NCBI RefSeq assembly: GCF_963678635.1
Contig: NW_026971067.1
Coordinates: forward strand, 185,561-249,560
Length of the DNA: 64,000 nt
DNA from: Symsagittifera roscoffensis
Lineage: Eukaryota; Xenacoelomorpha; Acoela; Convolutidae
Reading direction: 5' to 3'
Shown: piece by piece, positions 45,701 to 56,654 of the stretch
Numbering within the stretch: the first letter of the stretch is position 1
Layout: every line of letters begins with the position of its first letter
The notes under the pieces: generated by a model
Told to the model about the DNA's origin: nothing
Database searches by the model: none
The model's input: the letters and a program-made list of their open reading frames with translations, nothing else
Program-made: the position numbers and the translations under genes

Positions 45701-48267
45701 CGGGTTCAGTCGATAAAATAGACGACGACTACGCCTCAGGTTCAGTCGATAGGATAGACGACGACTACGCCTCGGGTTCAGTCGATAGGATAGATGACGA
45801 CTACGCCTCCGGTTCAGTCGATAGGATAGACGACGACTACGCCTCGGGTTCAGTCGATAAGATAGACTTCGACTACGCCTCCGGTTCAGTCGATAGGATA
45901 GACGACGACTACGCCTTGGGTTCAGTCGATAGGATAGACGACGACTACGCCTCGGGTTCAGTCGATAGAATAGACGACGACTACGCCTCAGGTTCAGTCG
46001 ATAGAGTAGACGACGACTACGCCTCAGGCTCAGTCGATAGGATAGACGACGACTACGCCTCGGTTTCAGTCGATAGGATAGACGACGACTACGCCTCGGG
46101 TTCAGTCGATAGGATAGACGACGACTCCGCCTCGGGCTCATTCGATAGGAGAAACGACGACTACGCATCCGGTTCAGTCGATAGGATAGACGACGACTAC
46201 GCCTCGGGTTCAGTCGATAGAATAGACGATAACTACGCCTCAGGTTCAGTCGATAGAATAGACGACGACTACGCCTCGGGTTCAGTCGAAAGGATAGACG
46301 ACGACTAAGCCTCCGGTTCAGTCGATAGGATAGACGACGACTACGCCTCGGGTTCTGTCGATAGAATAGACGACGACTACGCCTCGGGTTCAGTCGATTG
46401 GAGAGACGACGTCTAAACGCCTCGGTTTCAGTCGATAGGAGAGATGACGACTACGCCTCGGGTTCAGTCGATAGGATAGACGACGACTACGCCTCGGGTT
46501 CAGTCGATTGGAGAGACGATGACTACGCCTCAGGTTCAGTCGATAGGAGAGACGACGACTACGCCTCGGGTTCAGTCGATAGGATAGACGACTACTACGC
46601 CTCCGGTTCAGTAGATAGGAGAGACGACGACTACGCCTCAGGTTCTGTCGATAGGAGAGACGACGACTACGCCTCGGGTTCAGTCGATAGGACAGACGAC
46701 GACTACGACTCGGGTTCAGTCGATAGAATAGACGACGACAACGCCTCAGGTTCAGTCGATAGGATAGACGACGACTACGCCTCGGGTTCAGTCGATTGGA
46801 GAGACGACGACTAGGCCGCGGGTTCAGTCGATAGGAGAGACGACAACTACGCCTCGGGTTCAGTCGATAGGAGAGACGACGACTACGCCTCGGGTTCAGT
46901 CGATAGGATAGACGACGACTACGCCTCCGGTTCAGTCGATAGGATAGACGACGACTACGCCTCGGGTTCAGTCGATAAGATAGACTTCGACTACGCCTCC
47001 GGTTCAGTCGATAGGATAGACGACGACTACGCCTTGGGTTCAGTCGATAGGATAGACGACGACTACGCCTCGGGTTCAGTCGATAGAATAGACGACGACT
47101 ACGCCTCAGGTTCAGTCGATAGAGTAGACGACGACTACGCCTCAGGCTCAGTCGATAGGATAGACGACGACTACGCCTCGGTTTCAGTCGATAGGATAGA
47201 CGACGACTACGCCTCGGGTTCAGTCGATAGGATAGACGACGACTCCGCCTCGGGCTCATTCGATAGGAGAAACGACGACTACGCATCCGGTTCAGTCGAT
47301 AGGATAGACGACGACTACGCCTCGGTTTCAGTCGATAGAATAGACGATAACTACGCCTCAGGTTCAGTCGATAGAATAGACGACGACTACGCCTCGGGTT
47401 CAGTCGAAAGGATAGACGACGACTAAGCCTCCGGTTCAGTCGATAGGATAGACGACGACTACGCCTCGGGTTCTGTCGATAGAATAGACGACGACTACGC
47501 CTCGGGTTCAGTCGATTGGAGAGACGACGTCTAAACGCCTCGGTTTCAGTCGATAGGAGAGATGACGACTACGCCTCGGGTTCAGTCGATAGGATAGACG
47601 ACGACTACGCCTCGGGTTCAGTCGATTGGAGAGACGATGACTACGCCTCAGGTTCAGTCGATAGGAGAGACGACGACTACGCCTCGGGTTCAGTCGATAG
47701 GATAGACGACTACTACGCCTCCGGTTCAGTAGATAGGAGAGACGACGACTACGCCTCAGGTTCTGTCGATAGGAGAGACGGCGACTACGCCTCGGGTTCA
47801 GTCGATAGGACAGACGACGACTACGCCTCGGGTTCAGTCGATAGAATAGACGACGACAACGCCTCAGGTTCAGTCGATAGGATAGACGACGACTACGCCT
47901 CGGGTTCAGTCGATTGGAGAGACGACGACTAGGCCGCGGGTTCAGTCGATAGGAGAGACGACAACTACGCCTCGGGTTCAGTCGATAGGAGAGACGACGA
48001 CTACGCCTCCGGTTCAGTCGATAGGATAGACGACGACTACGCCTCGGGTTCAGTCGATAGGAGAGACGACGACTACGCCCCGGGTTCAGTCGATAGGAGA
48101 GACGACGACTACGCATCGGGTTCAGTCGATAGGAGAGACGACAACTACGCCTCGGGTTCAGTCGATAGGATAGACGACGACTACGCCTCGGGCTCAGTCG
48201 ATAGGATAGACGACGACTACGCCACCGGCTCAGTCGATAGGAGAGACGACGACTACGCGTCGGGTTC
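36640..48267 (+). repeat. 36-bp tandem array, about 323 units, with higher-order repeats
   Basis: The unit GATAGGATAGACGACGACTA + CGCCTCGGGTTCAGTC repeats head to tail almost without length change; exceptions are two 2-bp insertions near 46414 and 47532. Variant units show larger periods: 1368 bp (38 units; the RIKDDY/WRDDDN/RIHDDY series at 38878 and 40246), 504 bp (14 units; RIHDDY at 43846 and 44350) and 1118 bp (31 units plus 2 bp; about 45840-46957 and 46958-48075). The array is far GC-richer than its surroundings. All six frames are periodic, which creates long shadow ORFs. Confidence 0.95.
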
Positions 48268-48334
48268 AATTGACATCACATTCGACAACAAAGTCTCGGT
48301 TTCGGTCAAAAGGAGAAACAATAAAGAAATGTAA
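42745..48334 (+). pseudogene. downstream half of the repeat gene, decayed, with a unique C-terminal end
   Basis: Same 12-residue units, but the frame is broken: TGA 42943; TAG 43318 and 45298; TAA 46306, 46414 and 47424; TAG 46812; TAA 47532; TAG 47930; plus 2-bp insertions at about 46414 and 47532. The last two insertions and three of the stops are copies made by the 1118-bp duplication. The final frame leaves the array in a unique end (IDITFDNKVSVSVKRRNNKE) and stops at TAA 48332-48334, apparently the ancestral C-terminus. It may be long 3' UTR of the current gene, or coding in an intact allele. Confidence 0.65.
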
Positions 48335-48427
48335 CGAGCCGAATGATGATTAAACACATCAAACACCAGAATGAAGTCTTCCAGTCTTCCTGATAACCTG
48401 TATAATAGTTATATACATAAATTGTTA

Positions 48428-48433
48428 AATAAA
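48428..48433 (+). terminator. polyadenylation signal AATAAA of the repeat gene
   Basis: About 95 nt after the ancestral stop codon at 48334, in AT-rich sequence right after the array; fits a transcript that spans the whole array. Confidence 0.6.
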
Positions 48434-48434
48434 T

Positions 48435-48800
48435 GAAATTAAATATAATCCCATGTAAAATTTTCATTTTTAAATCATTGAGCTAGAATAGAAAACAACT
48501 GTATATTTCAATGAGATGAAGATTTAAAAAACTTCCACAATTTTTGAACAGCTGAAGTAACATGCCGCCAAATGTGTTCTATATGACATTCGAGATGACG
48601 TTTTCTGATGGTTTTTGAAAAGCAGCTTTGCTCCCGCACATAGTTACAGAAAAACTTTTAGAAAAATTGGCAAAAAATTGGCGTAGTGGCTATCAAAGGT
48701 GAGGCTGCGCAACTTATCCAATTGCAGCCTAATAATTGAATGATATTTAAAAAGAAACTTTTAAGGAAATGAGTGGTAAATGGAAAATTTCTAAATCTTT
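48435..48800. other. short intergenic stretch
   Basis: AT-rich; no recognised feature before the retrotransposon frame opens at 48803. Confidence 0.5.
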
Positions 48801-48802
48801 AA

Positions 48803-50506
48803 ATCTATCTAAATGGGAAGGCTGAGCATTTTAACGAATACTTCGCAAATATTGGCGCCAGACTTACACAGAGCAAACCATACTGCATGGAAAATAATGT
48901 TATACGTCAGCAGCAATCGTTGTTTTTGAAAAAAATTGATTTAATTGAACTCATTGAAGTCATCGAAAGTTTAAAAAATAAATATAGTACAGATTGCTAT
49001 GATATCAACACTGTTCTCGTCAAGCATTTAAAAACTATACTAGCAGGCCCTTTGACTGAAATTTTTAATGACTGCCTAACCTCAGGAATCTATCCAAATT
49101 GTTTAAAAATTGCAAAAAGTGTTCCAATTTTCAAGGAGGGAGACATCGATGACCCCTCAGACTATAGACCAATTTCGCTTCTTCCAGTTCTGGGCAAAAT
49201 TTTTGAGCGTATAATTTTTAAACGAGCCCAATCATATGTAGACAAGTTTAATATCATCCGAAACACTCAGTTTGGCTTCAGATCAAATAGAAGCACTGTT
49301 GACGCCATCCTTACATTGTTCAAAGAAGTTTCAACATCGCTATCGAACAAAAAACTAACTGTTCAGAATACGTTTTTAGACCTAACAAAGGCTTTTGACA
49401 CAGTTGATCACTCTAATCTGTTAATAAAGTTGGAACAAATGGGATTCAGAGGGCCTGTCTTAAATCTATTGGAACCTTACCTTGACAATCGCTATCAGTA
49501 CATTGAAACTAACTCTTTTAAGACCGAACTTAAACTGGTATCCTTTGGTGTACCTCAAGGATCTATCCTTGGACCACTTTTGTTCATATTATACATAAAC
49601 TATCTACAAATAGCCACAAAAAACACAGAGTACTTTTGTATGCTGATGACACTGTTCTGAAATCCACAAACAACAAAGACTACATAGCTTTTGCAATTAG
49701 ATCAGCTTTGCTTGAAGTAAAAGATTGGTTAGACAAGAACAAACTGACACTGAATGTCAAAAAAACCAAGACCATGAGATACTGTCGGAGAAAGAAAATT
49801 GAAGAACGACCAGTAAATTGTTTTTTAATTGACACCCAAATAGAAGATGTTGAATGTTTTAAATATCTTGGTTTTCTCCTTGACTGTAAATTGAATTTTC
49901 ATCAGCATATTGATAAAGTAAAGAACAAAATTTTGCAATTCTGTGGAGTGTTTTTTCAATTGAGAAAGTTTCTAACTGGACAGCAATTAATATTTGCGTA
50001 TAAAAGTTACGTGCAACCAATCAGCCAATATGGAGTTTTAGTTTATGCAAATACCGACAAAACCAAACTCTTAGATTTGGAAATGAAAATCAGAAGGCTA
50101 ATCAGAGTAATTTTTTATAAACACAGGATAGATTAAATCACTGAAATAATGCAATAAAATATATACCGTAAAAGAAGTTTTTGCTTACGAAGTTCTGAAA
50201 TTAACCGGAAAAATTATTCGAAAAGAGTGCCAAGTTGAAACTTTGAGATATTCTATTACTGAACAAGAATTGAACGTGATTTTTTCAAAGCGAAAAACAA
50301 ATCAAAAGTCAGCTATAAACAGAAATAAACTCAACACAGGGTCGATTACACCTAAAATTAGAAAAATGTTCAACTTCGTAATAAATTTTTTTCCCACCTG
50401 GGTCAATTTCTTGAAAGGGCCTTCTCGGTTTCAATTAAATAGTTTTAATCATAAATTTTTGGATAACTACATTCTAGGAAATACGATTTTACTGGGCATG
50501 CTTTGA
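48803..50506 (+). pseudogene. CR1/L2-like (Jockey-superfamily) non-LTR retrotransposon reverse transcriptase, broken
   Basis: Opens in frame at 48803 with AEHFNEYFANIGARL, the usual segment before the RT. Then follow DYRPISLLPVLGKIFERI, TQFGFRSNRSTVDAI, motif A FLDLTKAFDTVDH, motif B FGVPQGSILGPLLF and motif C YADD. The frame breaks once between motifs B and C (near 49636). The thumb segment FKYLGFLLDCKLNF follows, then an in-frame TAA at 50134 and a second frameshift near 50150, after which the C-terminal part (IYTVKEVFAYEVLKL...) runs to 50506. All catalytic aspartates are still readable, so it died recently. No endonuclease domain precedes it, which fits 5' truncation. Confidence 0.9.
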
Positions 50507-50846
50507 GACTTTTTATTGATCAATAAGTAGAACTTGTTTCTGTTGGTTTCTAAGTTATGGGTAGAAAAGACTACCTGAGAAAACTAAATTAATGTTTTTT
50601 ATAGAGAATGGTTTAAAGGTGCGAATAAAGAGGTTTTACGTTTAAAAAATGGTTACCGGTAGAAAATCCATTGCATTGGATTAAAGAATTTAAGTACTTT
50701 TTTTTGTTCTCCGCTTAATGAGACACCTGAAAACGGGCCTTGTTGGCTTAATGGTGTTCTCCCGAACAATTCTAATTTGTATTTATAAATTTTTATAAAT
50801 AACTTTGTAACTAGATATCGTTTGGAAACAATTTATTATTATTATA
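50507..50846 (+). mobile_element. probable 3' UTR and microsatellite tail of the retrotransposon
   Basis: Follows the last stop without a break and ends around an (ATT)n-like tract near 50833. CR1/L2-type elements often end in short simple repeats rather than poly-A. The boundary is not proven by a target duplication. Confidence 0.4.
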
Positions 50847-52642
50847 AAAGCGAATCTAGCCTGTCAATAAAATTTAACATTACGAAAGAAGTTATTTAAG
50901 AATTTCAAAATATTTGTTGTGAGATGAGAACTCAATTTTGTTTATCTATTCGAAGGCATTTAAATCATTTTTTGAAGGCCATTTTTGATTATGATATGAA
51001 AAAATCACCAACTAAAGAAACAAGAAGGCCAATATAAAATAAATATTAAAACACATATTATCAATTTTCAGAGTAATTTTTTTCCTAGATGTTCAAAAAA
51101 TGTTTTTAAGCAAAATTTTTAGCCCACATAAAGATTAAAAATTTGAAGTAACTTTAAAATGAGTTTTGCGACCCATGTTAACTTTTTCATGATCTTCATT
51201 AATTGTACCCGCTGTTAAAACAAGTACAAATGCAAAAAACTGTGGCTGAGCAGAAAATAAAGAGATCAAAATGTCCTCAATTTTCTTTTAACAAAAGTTT
51301 AACTGACACTAATGGAAATCCGAATTGCTGAGTTATAAATTATGAAATTCACCATTAGCAAAATATCAGGCAACAAGTTTTCTAAAACCTAAAAGCAGTG
51401 CTACAAACCACTTAAAACTACAAAACCTTCAGTGCTAAAAACCATTCATAAGGGGAGTACCGCTTGACTCGTTTCTAGATCCATTATTTTTCATACCTCA
51501 TGAAAACTGACTTCTCTGTTGACAAAAATTAGAAAAAAAGAAATCATTTTGTTAACAGAAGGTCAAAAAAGCTATGTTAAAATAACTCACAACAAGCGGC
51601 GACAAAACCAAAAAAATCAAATTTGGAAAATTCACTTTCCTGGCAAATATCAAAGATTGTATTTAATGAACAATAAGAAAAAAGAAAAAATCAATTCTTC
51701 ATTAATTTAAGAGTATTTTGAGTTCAAACTTGGGGTTCCGTTTTTAAATAGAAAAGGTGCCAAACAAATTGCTTCAATTTTGCAGAAGGGTATATCAAAT
51801 GTGTAAGTTTTAAAACAGCACAACGGGCTCAAATTTCTAACCAAATATAAACACAGATTTAATTTCATTTTTCGATGCAAAGTTAAACTAAAAAGAACAA
51901 CCAAAGTAATCGTTCGTAAGAAGCAGATAGATTCAATACAGAATCTACAAAAAAAATTGCTTTCTAAAAATTTTATCATATTTGACGACTTCAAAAAATG
52001 TTCGGGTCCTCTTGGATTTCAAATTTCATACGGCCAAAGGCTTCTGAAATAAATATCATCAAATATAATACAACTCAAATGTGGGTTGTTTTGAAAACAC
52101 GTTGTTTACTCATCCCCTCTCATTTCACAAATATTTGGGTTTTGAATTGAAGAGATTCTTCTTGTTGTTCATTACGTTGGATTGTTTTATGTTTACTTAA
52201 CTCTGGACAAAAAAGCTGAGGACAAAAACTGTTGGATTTTTACAAGCATTTTTCTGGTGCAATTTATTTTGCAAAAATTTAAACCAAACTTACATCCATT
52301 GGTACAAAATAAGGATGGCAAACAGGCTCAATTGTACTTATTTTTAAATCTTATGAGTTTATTTGCCACCATAATTTTAAATCAAAGGAATTGACACGTC
52401 TTAAGGAGTTATTTTTGAATTAATGTTCAGGAAAAATAAATTGCGTATTTATAAACCAAGACAAATTTTTTTTTAAATGTCTAAATGACGAGAGCAAAGA
52501 AATTGATTAAAATTAAAACCATATTTAACTGGAAATTCCCTTTTTAAGCCAAATTACATCCACCCTCGTCACTTTAAAAAACCATAGAGTATAAAGCAAA
52601 TGTTTTTTTTTGTAAGTTTTGCCTTCACTTTACTTAAAGTTG
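50847..52642. other. AT-rich intergenic, nothing recognised
   Basis: Short frames at 51519-51710, 51707-51994 and 52182-52394 show no motif. The readable GVPFLNRKGAKQIASILQKG near 51737 is suggestive of an old coding relic but cannot be assigned. Confidence 0.45.
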
Positions 52643-52790
52643 CTAAATGCAGCAAGCATATCGTGGTAGTCGTCGTTGATAAAGATCTAAAGGTCCATGC
52701 TCAATAGTTGATGATTCTTTGCAGTTTTGAAGCTCAGTAGCTTTAGCATCAATTTCAGCCTCTTTGTCGAGTAGTCCTTGCTGCTGAGAT
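52643..52790 (-). CDS. possible C-terminal exon with coiled-coil character
   Basis: Minus-strand frame LESQQQGLLDKEAEIDAKAT, then ELQNCKES, ending HGPLDLYQRRLPRYACCI and TAG. It has heptad-like Leu/Gln/Glu spacing. A TAA lies upstream, so it would need a splice acceptor; AATCAACTAG at the start is weak. Could equally be the end of a mobile-element ORF. Confidence 0.3.
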
Positions 52791-53235
52791 TCTAGTTGAT
52801 TTAGAATTTTTGATTATTTTTTAGGATCTACTTGACAATATCCAACCCGTTCAGGAAAGTGGGATTGTTAATATATCAAAATGGTCGATTTTTTGACCAA
52901 TCAGAATGCATCAACATAGAATTCTCAATAGAAAACTCAGTGCTAATTTACTGCATTTATTAATAGGAGTGGAGATTCATAAGTAGGTACCATAGGGGGG
53001 ATTGCTGAGTAGATCCTACTTTTAAACAAAAAAACTGAACAAAGTGTTGTAATGAAGTTCTATTATTATTCAATTTGTTAGACAGCAACAAACAATAATC
53101 AAACATAAACTTCTCCTTATGATTTATAAAATAAAGGTTACATAAAACTGTTGTTAAAAATTTATTTTGTTTGAAAATTCAGTTTGTAGTATGTGTTAAG
53201 AAAAGGTTCACACTAATATTCTTCTTGTCCAGGGC

Positions 53236-53303
53236 GACGACGGTTGTCAGGCTGGTCAAAGCAAAGAGTGTGATTTGTCGAACCTTTTTTTCAAATTGAT
53301 TTT
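53236..53303 (+). CDS. possible small terminal exon
   Basis: A good acceptor (ATTCTTCTTGTCCAG) is followed by GDDGCQAGQSKECDLSNLFF and a stop after 22 codons. The frame fits a Cys-containing peptide end. No upstream exon was found. Confidence 0.22.
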
Positions 53304-53389
53304 TTAAAAGCAGACAATATGATTTTCTAAATTTTCAAATTGCGTTCATTTATTGCTCCCAAAAAACAAGCAGTTGATTGACATGTCAC

Positions 53390-53765
53390 ATTATCTGAGA
53401 GCGAGGAGTTCGAAAAACGCAGACTAGATCAGTAAAGAAAGAAATGCGTTTGTATCATATTTGAGTTACATATTCACATGAATTGCAGACTCAAAACTGT
53501 TTTGAAGAATTACTTCTTACTCAAAAATCAGAAAAATAAAAAGGGAAGTAAAAAAGTAAACTTTTACGATTGAAAAAGCACTTGAATTTTTTTTCTAGTT
53601 TTGGGTTAATGCCAGATATGCCCGTTGCTGTTCCACGCCTTTCTAGGAACTTTTCCCAAAACTGTATCAAATCTGCAATTCATGTAAATATGTAACTCAA
53701 AGAGGATATAGACGCATTTCTTTCTTTACTGATCTAGTCGTTTTTCGGTTTCCTCGGGGCAAAAA
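53390..53765 (+). repeat. foldback inverted repeat, ~100-bp arms
   Basis: CTAGATCAGTAAAGAAAGAA (53424) and TTACATATTCACATGAATTG are mirrored by GCAATTCATGTAAATATGTA and TTTCTTTCTTTACTGATCTA (to about 53750). The spacer is about 150 bp. No ORF; a MITE or solo foldback element. Confidence 0.8.
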
Positions 53766-54256
53766 AAAAGTTATTGTGAAAGCTTTCCAAATTTCCAAAA
53801 ACGAAAGCCACTAAAGATTGTTTTAGTTAAGATTACAGCAATTTGGTTTCTTGAAGATAGTATGAAGTATGAAAGTTGTGTCAAAAATTTGTTTCAGTAG
53901 CAGTCGATTTTTGCAAACCGACAAAAAACGCACCAAGTGCAAATACTTCTCTTCTTTTAAAACGGAAGCGAAACTATTCATAGATTTCTGTAATTTTATT
54001 AATTTCCAGCTTTTTGAGAAAACTTTTGAAAAAAAATGTGGGTCTTTTTTTCGATTGATCTCAACATCATTCAGTTTCTAATTTAAAAAAATCAGTGAAA
54101 ATGTTTGATTTAATTTGATGAATAGTAGTTAAATCAGATAGCAAAGGATGTCTGCTTTTATGAGGACCTTAGCATTTTATATTCAGATTATAAAACAATT
54201 TCTAGATCGGATAGCAACTGAAAAGATGGCTAATTTCTTTTAAAATTCATAAAATT

Positions 54257-55345
54257 ACTTGCTCCATCTGCGATGCAGTCAATTAGAAAAAAGCAATTTG
54301 AAAAAAAATTTTTTATCCACTAATTTTCAATTTAAATTACCCACTTGATTAACTTGATAAAATATAATTTGAGCTGTGGCCGTTCTTTTGTTATAATCAT
54401 GTTTGCTTTATTCGATCAACGACCTCAAAAAGGTAACCACCTAAATTAAAAAATTCTTTAAAGAGAAGAAAACTTTTTTTAATGCAGGAAGAAAACTTAA
54501 ACGCAGCAATCATTTTGAGATTTGAGCTGATCGTTTGGTTATTTTTGATATTTCAACTGTCAAAAACAATTCAGTTTTCTTGTTTACATTCCGAAAACTA
54601 AAATTTCATTTACACCACAAATCATTGAGCTAAATTTTGAATTAAAAAAAGCTGTCGAAATATGCAAGTATCAAGTTTTTTATAATGAATATATCTGCTC
54701 TTAAATCATAACTGTTTCTTTTCTATAGCTGTAATGCATGAAAAACAAATTTGCTCATGATAGCCATTTAGCTGATTATGAAAAAAAAACGATCCATTAA
54801 AACATCAAAGAAGTTTTGTCAAAATTATAATGTGAAAAAATCTGACATAAAGTTTAATTTTTCAAAAGTTCAAAAAAAACCCAAAATAGTAAAAGAAAAA
54901 ACGCAAACAGCTTAGCATCAAAAATGTAATGATTTATTTTACTAGTGAAAACAGAAAAAGTTCGCGATATAAACTATTCTTTTTCATGTAATCTTTTTGA
55001 AATTGATTTACTAAAAAAGTGCTAAAATCAGCAAAAAGAGATATGCAAAAAAAATTTGGGTCATTACCACTTGATAAAAGACAGGTAGCAGAAAAGTGCT
55101 GATTTTTACAATTTAAATATACGAAAAAGTAATGCGATAAAATATCTAGAAAACACACAAAAATTGTCGTTTCTCCAAATATAGATTTATGTCGATTTCT
55201 GCATACTCCGTGGAGGCAAAGATGCCATTGACATGGACTGCAACCTTTCCATCGGCGTTAAAATGCAATTGAAACATTAATGCGTAGTCTTGATACGAAG
55301 GGTCTTGTTTTAACCTGAAAAATAACAACAGACAAGTAGCCGCCT
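54257..55345 (+). repeat. tandem duplication, unit 1
   Basis: Collinear with 55552-56650 (offset about 1.3 kb; e.g. TCTGCGATGCAGTCAATTAG / TCTGCGATGCAATCAATTAG) through to the acceptor of the minus-strand exon at 55314. Divergence is visible throughout. Confidence 0.85.
55146..55314 (-). CDS. candidate terminal exon, 56 residues, function unknown
   Basis: The minus-strand acceptor CTTGTCTGTTGTTATTTTTCAG is excellent, and the frame runs LKQDPSYQDYALMFQLHFNA, DGKVAVHVNGIFASTEYAEI, DINLYLEKRQFLCVF to TAG. The composition is that of a beta-rich folded domain. Length 169 nt, phase 1. The upstream exon was not identified. The tandem copy at 56468-56617 keeps the acceptor but is frameshifted. Confidence 0.5.
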
Positions 55346-55551
55346 GCAGGGTTTCTGTGCAAACAAACTCCAGAGAAAACTAATCAAAGGGGGCTGTGAC
55401 ACAAAAAAGTTAGAAAGAGAAGGAATGAAATTGAATATCTTGCGATATAAAACATACAATTGAAGTAAATAATTAAAAATCTGTATAGTTAAACAGAAAT
55501 AAATCTCAAAAAAACATACGCGAAAATTTTTTAACCCGAAAAGAAAAAATC

Positions 55552-56650
55552 ACTTGCTTGATCTGCGATGCAATCAATTAGAAAAAAGCAATTTAAAAAA
55601 AAAGTTCTCCACTAATTTTCAATTTACATTACCCACTTGATTAATTTGATAAAATATACTTTGAGCTATGACCGTTTTTTTGTTGAAATCATATTTGCCT
55701 TTTTTTCGATCAACGACCTCAAAAAAGGTAACCACCTAAATTAAATTATTCTTTAAAGAGGTAGAAAACTTTTTTTAATACATGAAGAAAACTTAAACGC
55801 AGCAATCTTTTTGAGATTTCAGCTGATCGTTTGGTTAAGCACGAAAAGTTTTTCATATTTCAACTGTCAAAAACGATTCAATTTTCTTGTTTACATTCCG
55901 CGAACTGAAATTTCATCTACACGAGAAATTATTGAGCTAAATTTTGAATTAAAAAAAGCTGTCGAAATATGCAACTATCAAGTTTTTTATTATGAATATA
56001 TCTGCTCCTAAATCATAACTGTTTCTTTTCTATAGCTGTAAAGCATGAAAAACAACTTTGCTCATGATAGTCATTTAGCTATGAAAAAAAATCCATTAAA
56101 ACATCAAAGCAGTTTTGTCAAAATTATAATGTTAAAAAATCTGACATAATGTGTAATTTTTCAAAAATTCAAAATCACGGAACTAAAAAACCCAAAATAG
56201 TAAAAGAAAAAACCGCAAACAGCTTAGCATCAAAAATGTAATGATTTATTTTACTAGTGAAAACAGAAAAAGTTCGCGATATAAACTATTCTTTTTCATG
56301 TAATCTTTTTGCAATTGATTTACTAAAAAAGTACTAAAATCAGCAAAAAGAGATAAGCAAAAAAAATTTGGGTCATAACCACTTGATACTAGACAGTAAG
56401 CAGAAGGGTGATTCTTACAATTTAAACATACCAAAAAATAATGCGATAAAATATTTTAAAAACACACAAAAATTTGATTTATGTAGATTTCTGCATACAC
56501 CGTGGAGGCAAAGCTGCCATTGACTTGGGCTGCAACCTTTCCATCGGCGTTAAAGAGCAATTGAATTATTTAATGCGTAGTCTTGATGCGAAGAGTTTTG
56601 TTTTAACCTAAAACTTAACAACAGACAAGTAGCCGCCTGCAAGGTTTTTG
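55552..56650 (+). repeat. tandem duplication, unit 2
   Basis: Second copy of 54257-55345, slightly shorter. Both include a minus-strand exon, intact in unit 1 and broken here. Confidence 0.85.
56468..56617 (-). pseudogene. frameshifted copy of the 55146-55314 exon
   Basis: The acceptor (GTCTGTTGTTAAGTTTTAG) and LKQNSSHQDYAL are readable; a small insertion then shifts the frame before the ADGKVA-equivalent segment, whose sequence is still recognisable in another frame. Confidence 0.6.
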
Positions 56651-56654
56651 TGCA

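Noticed and set aside
36530..46168. Minus-strand Arg/Ser-rich ORFs across the 36-bp array as a giant SR-like protein
   Set aside because: The frame is open only because the repeat unit lacks stop complements; variation is non-synonymous in this frame, while the plus frame has a signal peptide, intron, C-terminal end and AATAAA.
36640..48267. CRISPR-like array (36-bp direct repeats)
   Set aside because: Units abut with no unique spacers, the locus is eukaryotic, and the repeat is coding.
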